DNA of 53,004 nucleotides from Acidimicrobiales bacterium (GCA_016794585.1 JAEUJM010000034.1:1-53004); one strand, 5' to 3'. Numbered from the stretch's first letter, positions 6,958 to 15,765 are shown. The notes: a model not told the origin generated them from the sequence alone. Made by a program: numbers and translations.

Positions 6958-7757
6958 ACCGCAAGACCCAGGGCGTCCTGTTGCTCGTGGCCGGGCTCGT
7001 GGCGCTCCGCCTCGTGGTCACCCGCACCTTCGACAGCTACGTCAAGCTCTCGATGTACTGGCCCCTCCTGCTCGCCGGCGGCGTGCTGGTCGCGCTGGGC
7101 TTCGCCACCTCGTTCCGGGGGGCAACCGAGGAGGACCTCGCCGCGAGCGATGCGCACGACAGCGACGCCGGCCACCTCGGCGATCACGAGGGTCCCGGGG
7201 CCGATGCCGGCCAGGAAGGTCAGGACGAGCACGCCGACCACCACCACAGCCGAGGCCCGACCATCGGCTGGCTGCTGGTGCTGCCCCTCGTGGTGCTGCT
7301 CCTGGTGGCGCCCGCGCCCCTCGGCGCCGACGCCGCCCGCCGTCAGGAGGCGCGCGCACCCGTGTACCTCGGCACGGAGTTCCCCCCGCTGCCTGCCACC
7401 GCCGACGGTGTCGCCGAACTGCGCATCACCGAGACGATCGACCGCGCCCTGTGGGACTCGGCCGACTCGCTGGACGACACCCCGGTGCGCCTCGAGGGCC
7501 TCGTCGTGCACAGCGACGAGGTCCCCGACGGGTTCCTGCTGACCCGCTTCGTCCTGTCGTGCTGCGCGGCCGACGCCATCCCGGTGCAGGTCGGGGTCGT
7601 CGGCGGTGGGCGCCCCGCCGAGGACGCCTGGGTCGAGGTGGAGGGGACGGTCGTCCCGGCGCCGGCCGTGGCGCCCGACACCGTCGACCTGCCCCGGGTC
7701 GACCTGGAGGCCACCTCGGTCCGCGAGGTGCCCCGCCCCGGCGACACGTACGAGTAG
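6954..7757 (+). CDS. TIGR03943-family permease partner, copy 1
   Basis: A 267-residue protein of the family (TIGR03943/DUF1980, YcgQ-like) usually encoded next to ArsP_1-type permeases. It has two N-terminal membrane helices, a His/Asp/Gly-rich stretch (about 64-103), a third helix, and an extracytoplasmic C-terminal domain. That domain has the motif RFVLSCCAADAIPVQV (CC at about residues 202-203) and a beta-rich OB-like end. GTG at 6954 overlaps the upstream TGA. The CC pair and His-rich stretch suggest metal binding. A separate 58-nt gap and new promoter follow before the second module. Confidence 0.82.
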   Translation: MNRKTQGVLLLVAGLVALRLVVTRTFDSYVKLSMYWPLLLAGGVLVALGFATSFRGATEEDLAASDAHDSDAGHLGDHEGPGADAGQEGQDEHADHHHSRGPTIGWLLVLPLVVLLLVAPAPLGADAARRQEARAPVYLGTEFPPLPATADGVAELRITETIDRALWDSADSLDDTPVRLEGLVVHSDEVPDGFLLTRFVLSCCAADAIPVQVGVVGGGRPAEDAWVEVEGTVVPAPAVAPDTVDLPRVDLEATSVREVPRPGDTYE

Positions 7758-7803
7758 ACGGCCCGGTCCTCCGGGGCGCGTCGGCGGTGCGGCGAGCGGG
7801 GAA

Positions 7804-7809
7804 TAGCCT
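7804..7809 (+). promoter_or_regulatory. -10 box for the second permease module
   Basis: TAGCCT is 6 nt before the GTG at 7816, which suggests a leaderless transcript. A short CCCGG-TCCT-CCGGG hairpin at 762-775 past position 7000 (7762-7775) lies between the modules and could weakly terminate the first. Confidence 0.45.
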
Positions 7810-7815
7810 GGCGAG

Positions 7816-8823
7816 GTGCTGGACACGCCCGGCGTCGGGGCAGAGGTCGACGTCGATGACGCCGACGAGCAGCGGGCCACCCGCATCGGCCTCGCCGGCC
7901 TCGTGTGGGCCTACATCCCCGTGGTGCTCATCGCCCGGGGGTCGTTCGGCTACCTCTTCGAGGGCCAGGCCCTGCGCAACTGGTCCACGATCTTCGTCTC
8001 CCTGACCCTCCAGGCCATCCCCTTCCTGGTGCTCGGCACGGTCATCAGCGCCGCCATCTCGGCGCTCGTGCCCTCGAGCTGGATCGCCAACGCCGTCCCC
8101 AAGCGCACCGTCCTCGCCGTCCCCGCGGCGGGCGCCGCCGGCGCGTTGCTTCCGGGCTGTGAGTGCAGCTCGGTCCCCGTGGCCGGGCGCCTGGTGTCCC
8201 GCGGCATCCCCGAGGGCGCCGCGCTCACGTTCCTCTTGGCGGCGCCGGCCATCAACCCGATCGTGATGGTGTCCACCGCGGTGGCCTTCCCGGGACGGCC
8301 CGAGATGGTGGCCGCCCGCTTCCTCGCGTCGCTGGTCACGGCACTGATCGTGGGCTTCTTCTGGTCGGGCCTGGCCCGACCGGACTGGCTCACCTCGAAG
8401 ATGAAGGTGCACGACCACGGCAACCGCTTCGACAACTTCGTGTCGACCGCCGCCGGCGACTTCCTCCAGGCCGGCGGCTTCCTCGTGGCCGGCGCCGGCC
8501 TGGTCGCGGCCATGCAGACCCTGGTGCCCCCCAGCGTGTTCGACCGCATCGGCGGGTCCGGGGTGGTGGCCATCCTGGTGATGGCCGGCCTCGCCATCTT
8601 GTTGTCCGTGTGCTCCGAGGCCGACGCCTTCGTGGCCGCGGGGATGACGCAGTTCTCCCTCACCTCCCGGCTCGTCTTCCTCACCGTCGGGCCCATGGTC
8701 GACCTCAAGCTGATCGCCCTCCAGGCGGGCGCCTTCGGGAAGGGCTTCTCGCTGCGCTTCACCCCGCTGGTGCTGACCGTGGCCATCCTGACCGCCTCGA
8801 TCGTGGGGTCGGTGCTGCTGTGA
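7816..8823 (+). CDS. Permease of the ArsP_1/YraQ family, copy 2
   Basis: A 335-residue paralogue of the product at 5974, with motifs LPGCECSSVPVAGRL, APAINPIVMVS, and SVCSEADAFVAAGM. The N-terminal 20 residues before the first helix are acidic (VDVDDADEQ). GTG start with its own -10 box. The stop overlaps the GTG of the partner gene at 8820, as in copy 1. The two permeases match in length and motif spacing, which indicates duplication of the two-gene module rather than independent acquisition. Confidence 0.85.
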   Translation: MLDTPGVGAEVDVDDADEQRATRIGLAGLVWAYIPVVLIARGSFGYLFEGQALRNWSTIFVSLTLQAIPFLVLGTVISAAISALVPSSWIANAVPKRTVLAVPAAGAAGALLPGCECSSVPVAGRLVSRGIPEGAALTFLLAAPAINPIVMVSTAVAFPGRPEMVAARFLASLVTALIVGFFWSGLARPDWLTSKMKVHDHGNRFDNFVSTAAGDFLQAGGFLVAGAGLVAAMQTLVPPSVFDRIGGSGVVAILVMAGLAILLSVCSEADAFVAAGMTQFSLTSRLVFLTVGPMVDLKLIALQAGAFGKGFSLRFTPLVLTVAILTASIVGSVLL

Positions 8824-9584
8824 GGCGCACCGACGCCGGGGCCATGGTGACCCTCATCGGCGGCTTCTCCCTCTGGATGGGCCTCACCCCCACCCACCTC
8901 CTGTACATCAAGCCCTCGATGACCCGGTGGCTGGTGCTCTCGGGCGCCATCCTCGTCGCGGTCGGCCTCGCCGTGGTCGTGCTGGGCCGGCGCGAGGCAG
9001 GGGCGGGGGCGGAGGCGGACGCCCAAGGCGGCGGGCACCGCGGCCACCACCACGCCACGCGGGTCGGGTGGCTGCTCGCCCTGCCGCTGTGCGTCGCCGT
9101 CGCGGTCGGCTCGAACCCGCTCGGCTCCTACGCCGCCGGCCGGCAGAACTCGCAGCGCGTCCTCCCGCCGGGCGAGTTCGACCTGGCGCAGTACCTCAAC
9201 GCCAACTCCTTCGGTGGTCAGGCACCGGCGCTGCGCAACATCGACTTCGTGCGGGCCACCCAGGACGCCGATCAACGCCAGTTGCTGGCCGAGCAGCCCG
9301 TCACCCTGACCGGCTTCGTGGTCGCCGACCCCGACGGCGGCGGGCGCAGCTTCCTGCTCACCCGCTTCATGATCGGGTGCTGCGCCGCCGACGCCCTCGC
9401 GGTGCAGGTGAAGGTACCCGTCGAACCCGGTGACCTCCCCGACGAGGAGTCGTGGGTGCACGTCGAGGGCACCCTGGACCTCGACCGGTCGCCTCCCCCC
9501 GGCGAGTCCCTCGACCCGCCCGTCCTGGCCGATGTCACCATCCGCGCCGCGGACGAGCCCGACGAGATCTACGAATACCCGTGA
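8820..9584 (+). CDS. TIGR03943-family permease partner, copy 2
   Basis: A 254-residue paralogue of the product at 6954. It has the same layout: two helices, a short His/Gly-rich stretch (GGGHRGHHHATR), a third helix, and a C-terminal domain with RFMIGCCAADALAVQV. It keeps the CC pair and the closing EIYEY (copy 1 ends GDTYE). The region between the third helix and the CC domain is longer and different from copy 1, so the two may have diverged in ligand. GTG at 8820 overlaps the permease stop. Confidence 0.82.
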   Translation: MRRTDAGAMVTLIGGFSLWMGLTPTHLLYIKPSMTRWLVLSGAILVAVGLAVVVLGRREAGAGAEADAQGGGHRGHHHATRVGWLLALPLCVAVAVGSNPLGSYAAGRQNSQRVLPPGEFDLAQYLNANSFGGQAPALRNIDFVRATQDADQRQLLAEQPVTLTGFVVADPDGGGRSFLLTRFMIGCCAADALAVQVKVPVEPGDLPDEESWVHVEGTLDLDRSPPPGESLDPPVLADVTIRAADEPDEIYEYP

Positions 9585-9683
9585 CCCGTCCCGGGAACCA
9601 CTGGGCCCGCCCGGACGACCAACAGACCGAGGTCCCCCTGTGCCCTCCCCCTCCCCGATGACCCCCGCTCCCCCCGCCGACCG

Positions 9684-10307
9684 ATGAGCACCGACGCCGT
9701 CGCGCTCCTGCTCGCGCTCTTGACCGTGGCCAGTTGGGTGGCCTCCGTGGTGCTGATCGCCGCCCACGTGTCCCCCGGCCTGCGCGCCCGCACCCACGAC
9801 GCGCTCGCCGGGCAGATCCTCCCCCTCGCCCTCCTCGTCGCCGCCGTGTCCATGGCAGGAAGCCTCTATCTCTCCGAGGTGGCCGACTTCATCCCCTGCA
9901 ACCTCTGCTGGTACCAGCGCATCGCCATGTACCCCCAGGTGCTGCTGCTCGCCATCGCCTGGTACCGACGCGACGAGGGCATCCGCACCTATGTGCTGCC
10001 CATGGCGGTGATCGGCGCATGCATCAGCACCTTCCACGTGCTCGTCGAGCGCTTCCCCTGGATCGAGGGCTCCGGCGGCGTGTGCGACCCCGCCAACCCG
10101 TGCACCATCAAGTGGATCGAGGAGCTGGGGTTCATCACCATCCCCACCATGGCCCTCAGCGCCTTCGTGCTGATCGCGCTCCTGATGACCCATCTGTCCC
10201 CTGACGCCGAGCAGCAGGACGAGCACGCCGAGCCCGACGCCACCCTTCCCGAACCATCTCCTCCCGAACCATCTCCGTCCGACCCCACCCCGAGCGAGGC
10301 ATCGTGA
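9684..10307 (+). CDS. DsbB-family disulfide bond formation protein
   Basis: A 207-residue four-helix membrane protein of the DsbB/BdbC family, which re-oxidises a thiol oxidoreductase using quinone. The first redox pair is CNLC (Cys72/Cys75, in IPCNLCWYQR) and the second is Cys134/Cys140 (GGVCDPANPC). Both pairs needed for function are present. The C-terminal tail after residue 175 is acidic and then Pro/Ser-rich (PEPSPPEPSPSDPTPSE), an unusual extension. The stop overlaps the GTG of a thioredoxin-fold protein, its likely partner. The 99 nt before it are C-rich with no clear promoter. Confidence 0.88.
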   Translation: MSTDAVALLLALLTVASWVASVVLIAAHVSPGLRARTHDALAGQILPLALLVAAVSMAGSLYLSEVADFIPCNLCWYQRIAMYPQVLLLAIAWYRRDEGIRTYVLPMAVIGACISTFHVLVERFPWIEGSGGVCDPANPCTIKWIEELGFITIPTMALSAFVLIALLMTHLSPDAEQQDEHAEPDATLPEPSPPEPSPSDPTPSEAS

Positions 10308-10984
10308 GCAACCGTCCCAATCCGAAGGCCAAGGCCCCCGCCCGCGCCGTCCAGCAGGCGCAGGGAAAGAGCAAGCGCCCGTCGCTCGCCCTCTGGGTGC
10401 TCGTCGGCATCCTCGGCCTCGGCATCGTCGCGGTCGTGGTGGCCGCCCTGTCCCAGGACGACGAGGCCACCGCCGGCCAGGAGGCACCGGTCACCGTGGA
10501 GGGCACCGCCCTCGCCGAGTTCCCCGAGGGCGGCGAGGACCCCGCCGTCGGCGCCACCGCCCCCACGCTCGAGGGTTCGACCTTCGCCGGTGAGCCGATC
10601 ACCATCGGCGGCCCGAGCGACCAGCCCACGCTCGTCGTGTTCGTCGCCCACTGGTGCCCCCACTGCCAGGCCGAGGTGCCCCGCCTCGTCGAGTGGAAGG
10701 CCGACGGCACCATCCCCGAGGACATCCGACTGGTCGCCGTGGCCACGAGCACCGAGGCCGCCCAGCCCAACTACCCGCCGCAGGACTGGTTGGAGGGCGA
10801 GGACTGGCCCGGCGACGTGATGGCCGACTCCGAGGACGACACCGCCGCCGGCGCCTACGGCGTGAGCGGCTTCCCGTTCTTCGTGGCGCTGAACGCCGAC
10901 GGCACCGTGGCCGAGCGGGGTTCCGGCGAGCTCGACCAGGCCGGCATCGAGTCGCTGGTCGCCAGCCTCGAGCAGCCCTCCTAG
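10304..10984 (+). CDS. Membrane-anchored thioredoxin-fold protein (TlpA/DsbA-like)
   Basis: A 226-residue protein with a basic N-terminus, one membrane helix (about 28-48) and an exported thioredoxin domain. The active site is WCPHC (Trp117 to Cys121), the DsbA-like CPHC form that favours oxidation. The cis-proline loop is SGFPFFV. Coupling to the DsbB-like gene by a GTGA overlap supports a two-component disulfide-forming system acting outside the membrane. A reductive TlpA-like role is less likely given CPHC. Confidence 0.86.
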   Translation: MSNRPNPKAKAPARAVQQAQGKSKRPSLALWVLVGILGLGIVAVVVAALSQDDEATAGQEAPVTVEGTALAEFPEGGEDPAVGATAPTLEGSTFAGEPITIGGPSDQPTLVVFVAHWCPHCQAEVPRLVEWKADGTIPEDIRLVAVATSTEAAQPNYPPQDWLEGEDWPGDVMADSEDDTAAGAYGVSGFPFFVALNADGTVAERGSGELDQAGIESLVASLEQPS

Positions 10985-11012
10985 CCCCTGCGAGCCCGGG
11001 GGGCGGACCGAC

Positions 11013-12752
11013 TCAGCGACCCCGGACGTCCACGGTGTCCTGGGCGGTCGCCTCGGTGAACTCGTCCACCAGCGCCTGCACGTCGATGGTCCACTCACCC
11101 GGCAGGGGGATCTCGACGTCGTAGGCCGAGAAGTGCCCTGGCCCGGCCCGCTCGAGGGGAACCTCGAGCGGGCCGATGTCGCGTGACGGGAGGCTGAGCG
11201 AGAGCGTGAGCTCCTCGACCTCGGCCACGGCTCCGGTCGTGGTCAGGGTGTACACGTGGATCTCCGTCGGCCCGGCCTTGGCCGGATCGATGGTGAGATC
11301 GATGAGGAGATCGTCGGCCACGAGCTCAGCGGCGTAGGCCTGGGCCAGCGCGGAGCGCGCCGGCTGGGCGTTCACCAGCAGCGCGGTGACCGCGAGGACG
11401 GCGACGCCGAGGACGGTCTCGACCCGGATGGAGCGGCGATAGCCGGCCACGACCGTGGCCTCGTCGATGACGCTGTCTCCCTGGTCCCCTGCGTCCTCTC
11501 CGGCGGCTGCCCGGTACCCCCGCTGGACCCAGCGGCGGCCGAGGTAGCCGAACCCCACCATGACCATGAAGAGGGCCAGCTTGACCAGCAGGAGCGTGCC
11601 GTAGGTCGTGTCGGTGAGGGCCTCGAGGCTGCCCACCTGGCGCCAGGACTGGATCACGCCGGTCACGACGAGCGCCGCCACCGAGGCGAAGGCGATGCTG
11701 GAGAAGCGGGGCACCACGCGCCGGAGCTCGTCCACGCGATGTCGGGGCAGCGCCACCGCGAGGACCACCACCAGGCCTCCGAGCCACAGGCCCGCCGCAC
11801 CCACGTGCACGAGGTCGGTGGCGAGCGCCAACGGCACGAGGTTCCCGGCGGCGGCATGGCCGCTCAGCCCGAGGGTGAGCAACAGGCCGACGCCGAGCAC
11901 CCCGAGGGCGACACGGACACCCACGGACGGGCCCTCACCGGTCTCGTGCGAGTGGTCCGCCCCCTCGGCGTCCTCCCGCGCCGGTCGCAGCGATGAGGCC
12001 ACGAGCGCGAGACCGGCAACGACGAGCAGCACCACCCGGCCGAGGGCGACCCTCCCGTACCGGCTGTCGAACACGGAGGACACCACGTCGACGTCGACCA
12101 CGTCGCCCAACGGCAGGGCGCCCACATAGGCACCTTGGGTGCCGACGCTCACCACGGTGGCGGCCAACGCCACCCCCCACGCCCACCAGAGCAGGTGGCG
12201 GACCCGGTCGAGGCCCAGTCCCTCGGGCCAGGCCAGCAGGCAGAACGCGGCGGCACCGACGAGCAGCACCACCGCGGCGAAGACGAGGAAGCGCACGACC
12301 GCGAACAGCACGCCCACGGCCTCGCTCCCCCCGTCGGCGGCGAGGAGGCGACGGGCGAGCGCGTCGGTGTCGCCCGTGGCGACATCGCCCACCTGGAAGG
12401 TGAAGGCGCCGTGGATGGGGTGACCGTCGGCGGACACCACCCGCCAGGTGACGACGTACGAGCCGTCGGCGAGACTGCTCAGCGGTTGCACCACGGTGTC
12501 GCCGCCGTCGTGGCGGACCCCGCCCTCGTCGACCCGTTCGGCATTGGAGTCGTAGACCCGGACGGCGCCGAGCGACACCTCGACCGGCTCGCTGTAGGTG
12601 AGGGCCACCTGCTCGGGCGCCTCGGCCAGCACCGCACCGGCGCTCGGACTGGTGGACTCGAGGGAGGCGTGGGCCGCGGCCGGCCCCGCCCCGGCCACCA
12701 GCGCCCCGAACGCCACCGCCACGATGGCGGCGCCAGCGAGGATCCTCTTCAC
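11013..12752 (-). CDS. CopC-CopD fusion, copper-resistance membrane protein
   Basis: A 579-residue fusion. A signal peptide ends PAAA before the mature N-terminal histidine (H28, AHASLESTSP), and the CopC beta-barrel spans about 28-122 with the second histidine site ADGHPIHG (H111, H114). A CopD-type membrane domain of about eight helices runs to roughly residue 470. The last 100 residues form an extracytoplasmic beta domain (YtkA-like; PTEIHVYTL, GHFSAYDVEIPLPGEW). CopC binds Cu(II) outside and CopD is thought to bring copper inward. Its ATG overlaps the stop of the upstream anti-sigma gene, which links copper handling to the ECF sigma switch. Confidence 0.88.
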   Translation of the reverse strand: MKRILAGAAIVAVAFGALVAGAGPAAAHASLESTSPSAGAVLAEAPEQVALTYSEPVEVSLGAVRVYDSNAERVDEGGVRHDGGDTVVQPLSSLADGSYVVTWRVVSADGHPIHGAFTFQVGDVATGDTDALARRLLAADGGSEAVGVLFAVVRFLVFAAVVLLVGAAAFCLLAWPEGLGLDRVRHLLWWAWGVALAATVVSVGTQGAYVGALPLGDVVDVDVVSSVFDSRYGRVALGRVVLLVVAGLALVASSLRPAREDAEGADHSHETGEGPSVGVRVALGVLGVGLLLTLGLSGHAAAGNLVPLALATDLVHVGAAGLWLGGLVVVLAVALPRHRVDELRRVVPRFSSIAFASVAALVVTGVIQSWRQVGSLEALTDTTYGTLLLVKLALFMVMVGFGYLGRRWVQRGYRAAAGEDAGDQGDSVIDEATVVAGYRRSIRVETVLGVAVLAVTALLVNAQPARSALAQAYAAELVADDLLIDLTIDPAKAGPTEIHVYTLTTTGAVAEVEELTLSLSLPSRDIGPLEVPLERAGPGHFSAYDVEIPLPGEWTIDVQALVDEFTEATAQDTVDVRGR

Positions 12753-13369
12753 GAAGGGGCGAGGTTAGGACCAGGGAGGGGTCGACGGTACGCGTGAGCC
12801 AGCGCCCAGAGCATCACGAGGCCCACGAGGTGGGTCAGGTGGAGGGTCTCGCCGGTGAAGCTCGCACGGCCCTCGGCGATGTCCACCCCGCTGGTGACCG
12901 CGAGGCAGCCCGCGAGGACGGCAACGAGGGGCACCATGCCCCAGGCTCGAGCCGGCCGCCACGCGGCGACCAGGAAGCCCACAGCGAGGGCGACGTCGAA
13001 CGAGCCCATCTCGCGGGCTGCGTGGACGCCGGCACCCGCCTCCTGGCCGGCCACCAGTGCCGGAACGGCGAGGAGCAGCTCCACGACGCCGAGCGCGACG
13101 AGCCCGACCCGCCAGGGCAGCAACGAGTCGTCGCGGGCCTCCTGCTCCTCGGCAGCGAGGTCGGCGGCGAGCGCCGCGAGGATGGCGGACGATCGGTCCG
13201 GAACCGGATCGGCGACGTGGAGGTCGAGCCGGTGGGCGAGCGCGACGGCGTCGGCACGCCAGGCCTGGCACGCGAGGCACGTCGCCAGGTGCTCGTCGAC
13301 CTCCGGACCCTCGTCGTCGTGGCCGTCCAGGCGGGCGGAGATGGCCTCGCGGCAGCGTTCGCAGTCCAT
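12749..13369 (-). CDS. Zinc-finger anti-sigma factor fused to a four-helix membrane domain
   Basis: A 206-residue protein. The N-terminal part carries MDCERC and HLATCLAC (His27, Cys31, Cys34), the HxxxCxxC zinc site of ZAS-type anti-sigma factors. From about residue 90 there are four hydrophobic helices resembling a DoxX-like bundle. It would hold the ECF sigma factor, encoded divergently 69 nt away, until an envelope signal releases it. The ATG at 13369 is chosen because the zinc-site motif starts there. The stop overlaps the CopC-CopD start. Confidence 0.82.
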   Translation of the reverse strand: MDCERCREAISARLDGHDDEGPEVDEHLATCLACQAWRADAVALAHRLDLHVADPVPDRSSAILAALAADLAAEEQEARDDSLLPWRVGLVALGVVELLLAVPALVAGQEAGAGVHAAREMGSFDVALAVGFLVAAWRPARAWGMVPLVAVLAGCLAVTSGVDIAEGRASFTGETLHLTHLVGLVMLWALAHAYRRPLPGPNLAPS

Positions 13370-13379
13370 GTGAGAAAGG

Positions 13380-13405
13380 GTCGTTGGTCCTCGACGAAAA
13401 GTTCC
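13380..13405 (-). promoter_or_regulatory. Possible ECF-type promoter for the anti-sigma/copCD operon
   Basis: On the minus strand GGAAC (13405-13401) is followed after 17 nt by CGAC (13383-13380), close to the GGAAC-N16/17-CGTC form recognised by many ECF sigma factors. This suggests autoregulation by the neighbouring sigma factor. The match is short and could be chance. Confidence 0.3.
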
Positions 13406-13425
13406 TCGACGCGCCGTCGGAGCCG

Positions 13426-13431
13426 TACGGT
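13426..13431 (+). promoter_or_regulatory. -10 box for the ECF sigma gene
   Basis: TACGGT is 7 nt before the ATG at 13439, with no Shine-Dalgarno sequence between, which suggests leaderless expression. Confidence 0.4.
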
Positions 13432-13438
13432 GGCTCCG

Positions 13439-13960
13439 ATGAACTCGGATGCGCTCACCGAGCTGGCGGTTCGTGCCCAGGCCGGCGACAGGGTCGCGCT
13501 CTCCGACTTCGTGCGGGCCACCCAGGACGACGTCTGGCGGGTGTGCGCCCACCTCACCTCGCCGGCCCAGGCCGACGACGTCACCCAAGAGGTGTACCTG
13601 CGGGCCCTGCGGGCCCTTCCCCGCTTCCGCGGGGACTCGAGCGCCCGCACCTGGCTGCTGGCGATCGCCCGCCACACCGCCATCGACTCGGTGCGCTCGG
13701 CCGTGCGCCGACGACGCCTCCTGGCCCGCACCCCCGTCACCGAGGACACGCCCGACACCGCCGGGGGCACCGACCTCGACGCCCTCGTCGCCACGCTCGA
13801 CCCCGACCGCCGCACCGCCTTCGTGCTCACCCAGGTGGTCGGCTGCTCCTACGAGGAGGCCGCCGAGATCTGCTCGTGTCCGGTGGGCACCATCCGATCC
13901 CGTGTGGCGCGCGCCCGCGCCGACCTCGTCGAGGCGTTGCGCCGGGCGGACGCCACGTGA
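13439..13960 (+). CDS. ECF-family RNA polymerase sigma factor
   Basis: A 173-residue protein with only regions 2 and 4. Region 2 runs from about 25 to 85 (DDVTQEVYLRALRALPRFRG, then WLLAIARHTAIDSVR). Region 4 runs from about 115 to 170 (EEAAEICSCPVGTIRSRVARARADL), which includes the helix-turn-helix. The divergent zinc-finger anti-sigma and the adjoining copper genes indicate it controls a copper/envelope stress regulon. Its stop overlaps the GTG of the next gene by 4 nt. Confidence 0.93.
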   Translation: MNSDALTELAVRAQAGDRVALSDFVRATQDDVWRVCAHLTSPAQADDVTQEVYLRALRALPRFRGDSSARTWLLAIARHTAIDSVRSAVRRRRLLARTPVTEDTPDTAGGTDLDALVATLDPDRRTAFVLTQVVGCSYEEAAEICSCPVGTIRSRVARARADLVEALRRADAT

Positions 13961-15015
13961 GGACGCTGCGCCGCGGCCTCGCGGCGCTGTCACTCGCCGG
14001 TGCCGTCCTCGTCGCCGGTGCCGCGCCGGCCGCCGCCCACAACGTCTCCGGGGTCAGCTCCACCAACTACCTCACGACCCTCGAGGGGCTCTCCCCCGAG
14101 ACGCCCGGCATCGAGGTCGAGGTGGTGGAGAAGGGCAGCCGCATCGCCGTCACCAACACCAACGAGGACGACGTGATCGTCCTCGGCTACGAGGACGAGC
14201 CCTACCTGCGCATCGGGCCCGACGGCGTGTTCGAGAACCAGCGCTCGCCGGCCACCTACCTCAACCGTGACCGCACCGGCTCCGATGCCGGCGGCGAGAA
14301 CGCCGACGCCGACGCCGAGCCCGAGTGGGAGCAGATCTCGTCCGGGCAGACGGCCCGCTGGCACGACCACCGGATCCACTGGATGGGCTCCGACGTCGAC
14401 CGCCCCGACGAGCGCTTCGTGGTCGAGGACCGATGGGTCATCCCGCTTCGGTACCAGGGTGACGAGCTCGAGATCTCCGGGCAGCTGCTCTGGATCCCCG
14501 GGCCCAGCCCGCTGCCCTGGTACCTGCTGACCGCCGGCCTCATCGGCCTGGGAGCGTTCGTGGGGCTCCGGACATGGTGGGGCCGGGGCATCGCCGCCCT
14601 CCTCGGCGCGTTGATCCTCACCGACGTGTTCCACCTCGTGGGCATCCTCGGGGCGCGCGCCGGCGGTCCCGACCTGGCCAGCCTCGGCTCCAACCTCCTG
14701 TACTCGGTCGTGGCCTGGTCGGTCGGCATCGCGGGCATCACCATGCTCCTCAAGGCCAAGCGGGACGGACTCTTCGCTGCGATCTTCTCCGGCGTGCTGC
14801 TCGCCGTGTTCGGTGGCCTCCAGGACCTCGGCGTGCTCAGCCACTCCCAGGTGCCCTTCGCGTGGGGGGAGGCCAGCGCCAGGGTGTTCGTCACCCTGAG
14901 CATCGGCCTGGGCGTGGGGGTGACCGTCGGGTCGGTCCTGGCCCTCTGGAAGCTGGGGGCCTTCGCCGGCCTCACCGGCTCGGGTCGCACCTCCCCCGCC
15001 GACCCCACCGCATAG
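13957..15015 (+). CDS. Exported/membrane protein of unknown function with HDHRIHWM motif
   Basis: A 352-residue protein co-expressed with the ECF sigma factor (GTGA overlap). It has a signal peptide ending APAAAHN, an extracytoplasmic domain to about residue 175, then five or six membrane helices. The exported part contains RWHDHRIHWMG (about residues 129-139), a His/Met cluster that could bind copper, and ends with a WIPGPSPLPW turn before the first helix. I do not recognise an assigned family. The position beside the sigma, anti-sigma and CopC-CopD genes suggests a role in copper or envelope stress. The GTG start is supported by the overlap and signal peptide. Confidence 0.78.
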   Translation: MRTLRRGLAALSLAGAVLVAGAAPAAAHNVSGVSSTNYLTTLEGLSPETPGIEVEVVEKGSRIAVTNTNEDDVIVLGYEDEPYLRIGPDGVFENQRSPATYLNRDRTGSDAGGENADADAEPEWEQISSGQTARWHDHRIHWMGSDVDRPDERFVVEDRWVIPLRYQGDELEISGQLLWIPGPSPLPWYLLTAGLIGLGAFVGLRTWWGRGIAALLGALILTDVFHLVGILGARAGGPDLASLGSNLLYSVVAWSVGIAGITMLLKAKRDGLFAAIFSGVLLAVFGGLQDLGVLSHSQVPFAWGEASARVFVTLSIGLGVGVTVGSVLALWKLGAFAGLTGSGRTSPADPTA

Positions 15016-15046
15016 GGGCGCGCCACACCGCCGGCGGGGGCGCCGG

Positions 15047-15052
15047 TAGCCT
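15047..15052 (+). promoter_or_regulatory. -10 box for the gene at 15061
   Basis: TAGCCT is 8 nt before the ATG at 15061, so the gene has its own, near-leaderless promoter despite being only 45 nt after the previous stop. Confidence 0.38.
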
Positions 15053-15060
15053 CCCGCCCC

Positions 15061-15753
15061 ATGAGGCTGCTCCGTCGCGGCAGGCACCGCGGGCCCGTCG
15101 TGGCGGCCCTCCTGGGCGCGCTGGTCGCCGCCGGCGCGCCTTTCGCCACCCTCGCGTCCGCGGGAGCGTCACTCGCCCATGGTGGCGGCGGTCAGATCAC
15201 CTTGCTTCGGGCCGAGTCCACCGGGCCCGACACGGTCGCGGTCGAGGTGTGCGTGACCTTCGTGCTCGACCGGGACCAGGCCGACACCGCCCGCGTGACC
15301 CTCGGCGCCACCGGGCCCGGGGACCTGGAGGTCCGGCCCGTCACCATGGCCGTGGGCGACCAGCCCGGGCTGCGCACCGGTGAGCTGACGTTCCCCGAGG
15401 ATGGCTCGTGGACGATGCAGGTGACCTCGACCTTCCCCCCGGCGCAGCTCGCCGTCCCCGTGACGGTGGACGGCGACCGCGCCGCGGCCGGGTCGACCCC
15501 CGGCCCGGTGGGTGGGGCCGTCGCCGCGACCTGCGAGGCCGAGGGTGGCCCCGGGCTGCCTGCGTGGCTCGTCGCCGGCCTGGGCACCGCGGCGGCGGTG
15601 GCGGTGTTCGGCGGGCTGCTCCTGCTCCTGCGCCGGGCGACCGCCGGCGACGAGGCCGGGGAGCCCGAGCCGACGGCGGACGCGGCGTCGCTCCGCCCCC
15701 ACGGAGAGGGGCCTCCGCCCCGGCCCCAGGGGGAACGAGCGCCGCCCCGCTGA
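15061..15753 (+). CDS. Exported single-pass membrane protein, FixH/YtkA-like beta domain
   Basis: A 230-residue protein. A signal peptide (to about residue 39, ending SLAHGGGG) precedes a beta-rich domain (QITLLRAESTGPDTVAVEV ... GSWTMQVTSTFPPAQLAVPV). A single C-terminal helix follows at about 164-189, then a Pro/Arg-rich cytoplasmic tail. The beta domain resembles the YtkA/FixH group seen near copper transport genes and at the end of the CopC-CopD fusion here, but the match is by eye. An AHGGGG N-terminus after processing would expose a histidine. It is convergent with the YcnI-like gene. Confidence 0.7.
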   Translation: MRLLRRGRHRGPVVAALLGALVAAGAPFATLASAGASLAHGGGGQITLLRAESTGPDTVAVEVCVTFVLDRDQADTARVTLGATGPGDLEVRPVTMAVGDQPGLRTGELTFPEDGSWTMQVTSTFPPAQLAVPVTVDGDRAAAGSTPGPVGGAVAATCEAEGGPGLPAWLVAGLGTAAAVAVFGGLLLLLRRATAGDEAGEPEPTADAASLRPHGEGPPPRPQGERAPPR

Positions 15754-15765
15754 GCGGCCGCGGCC

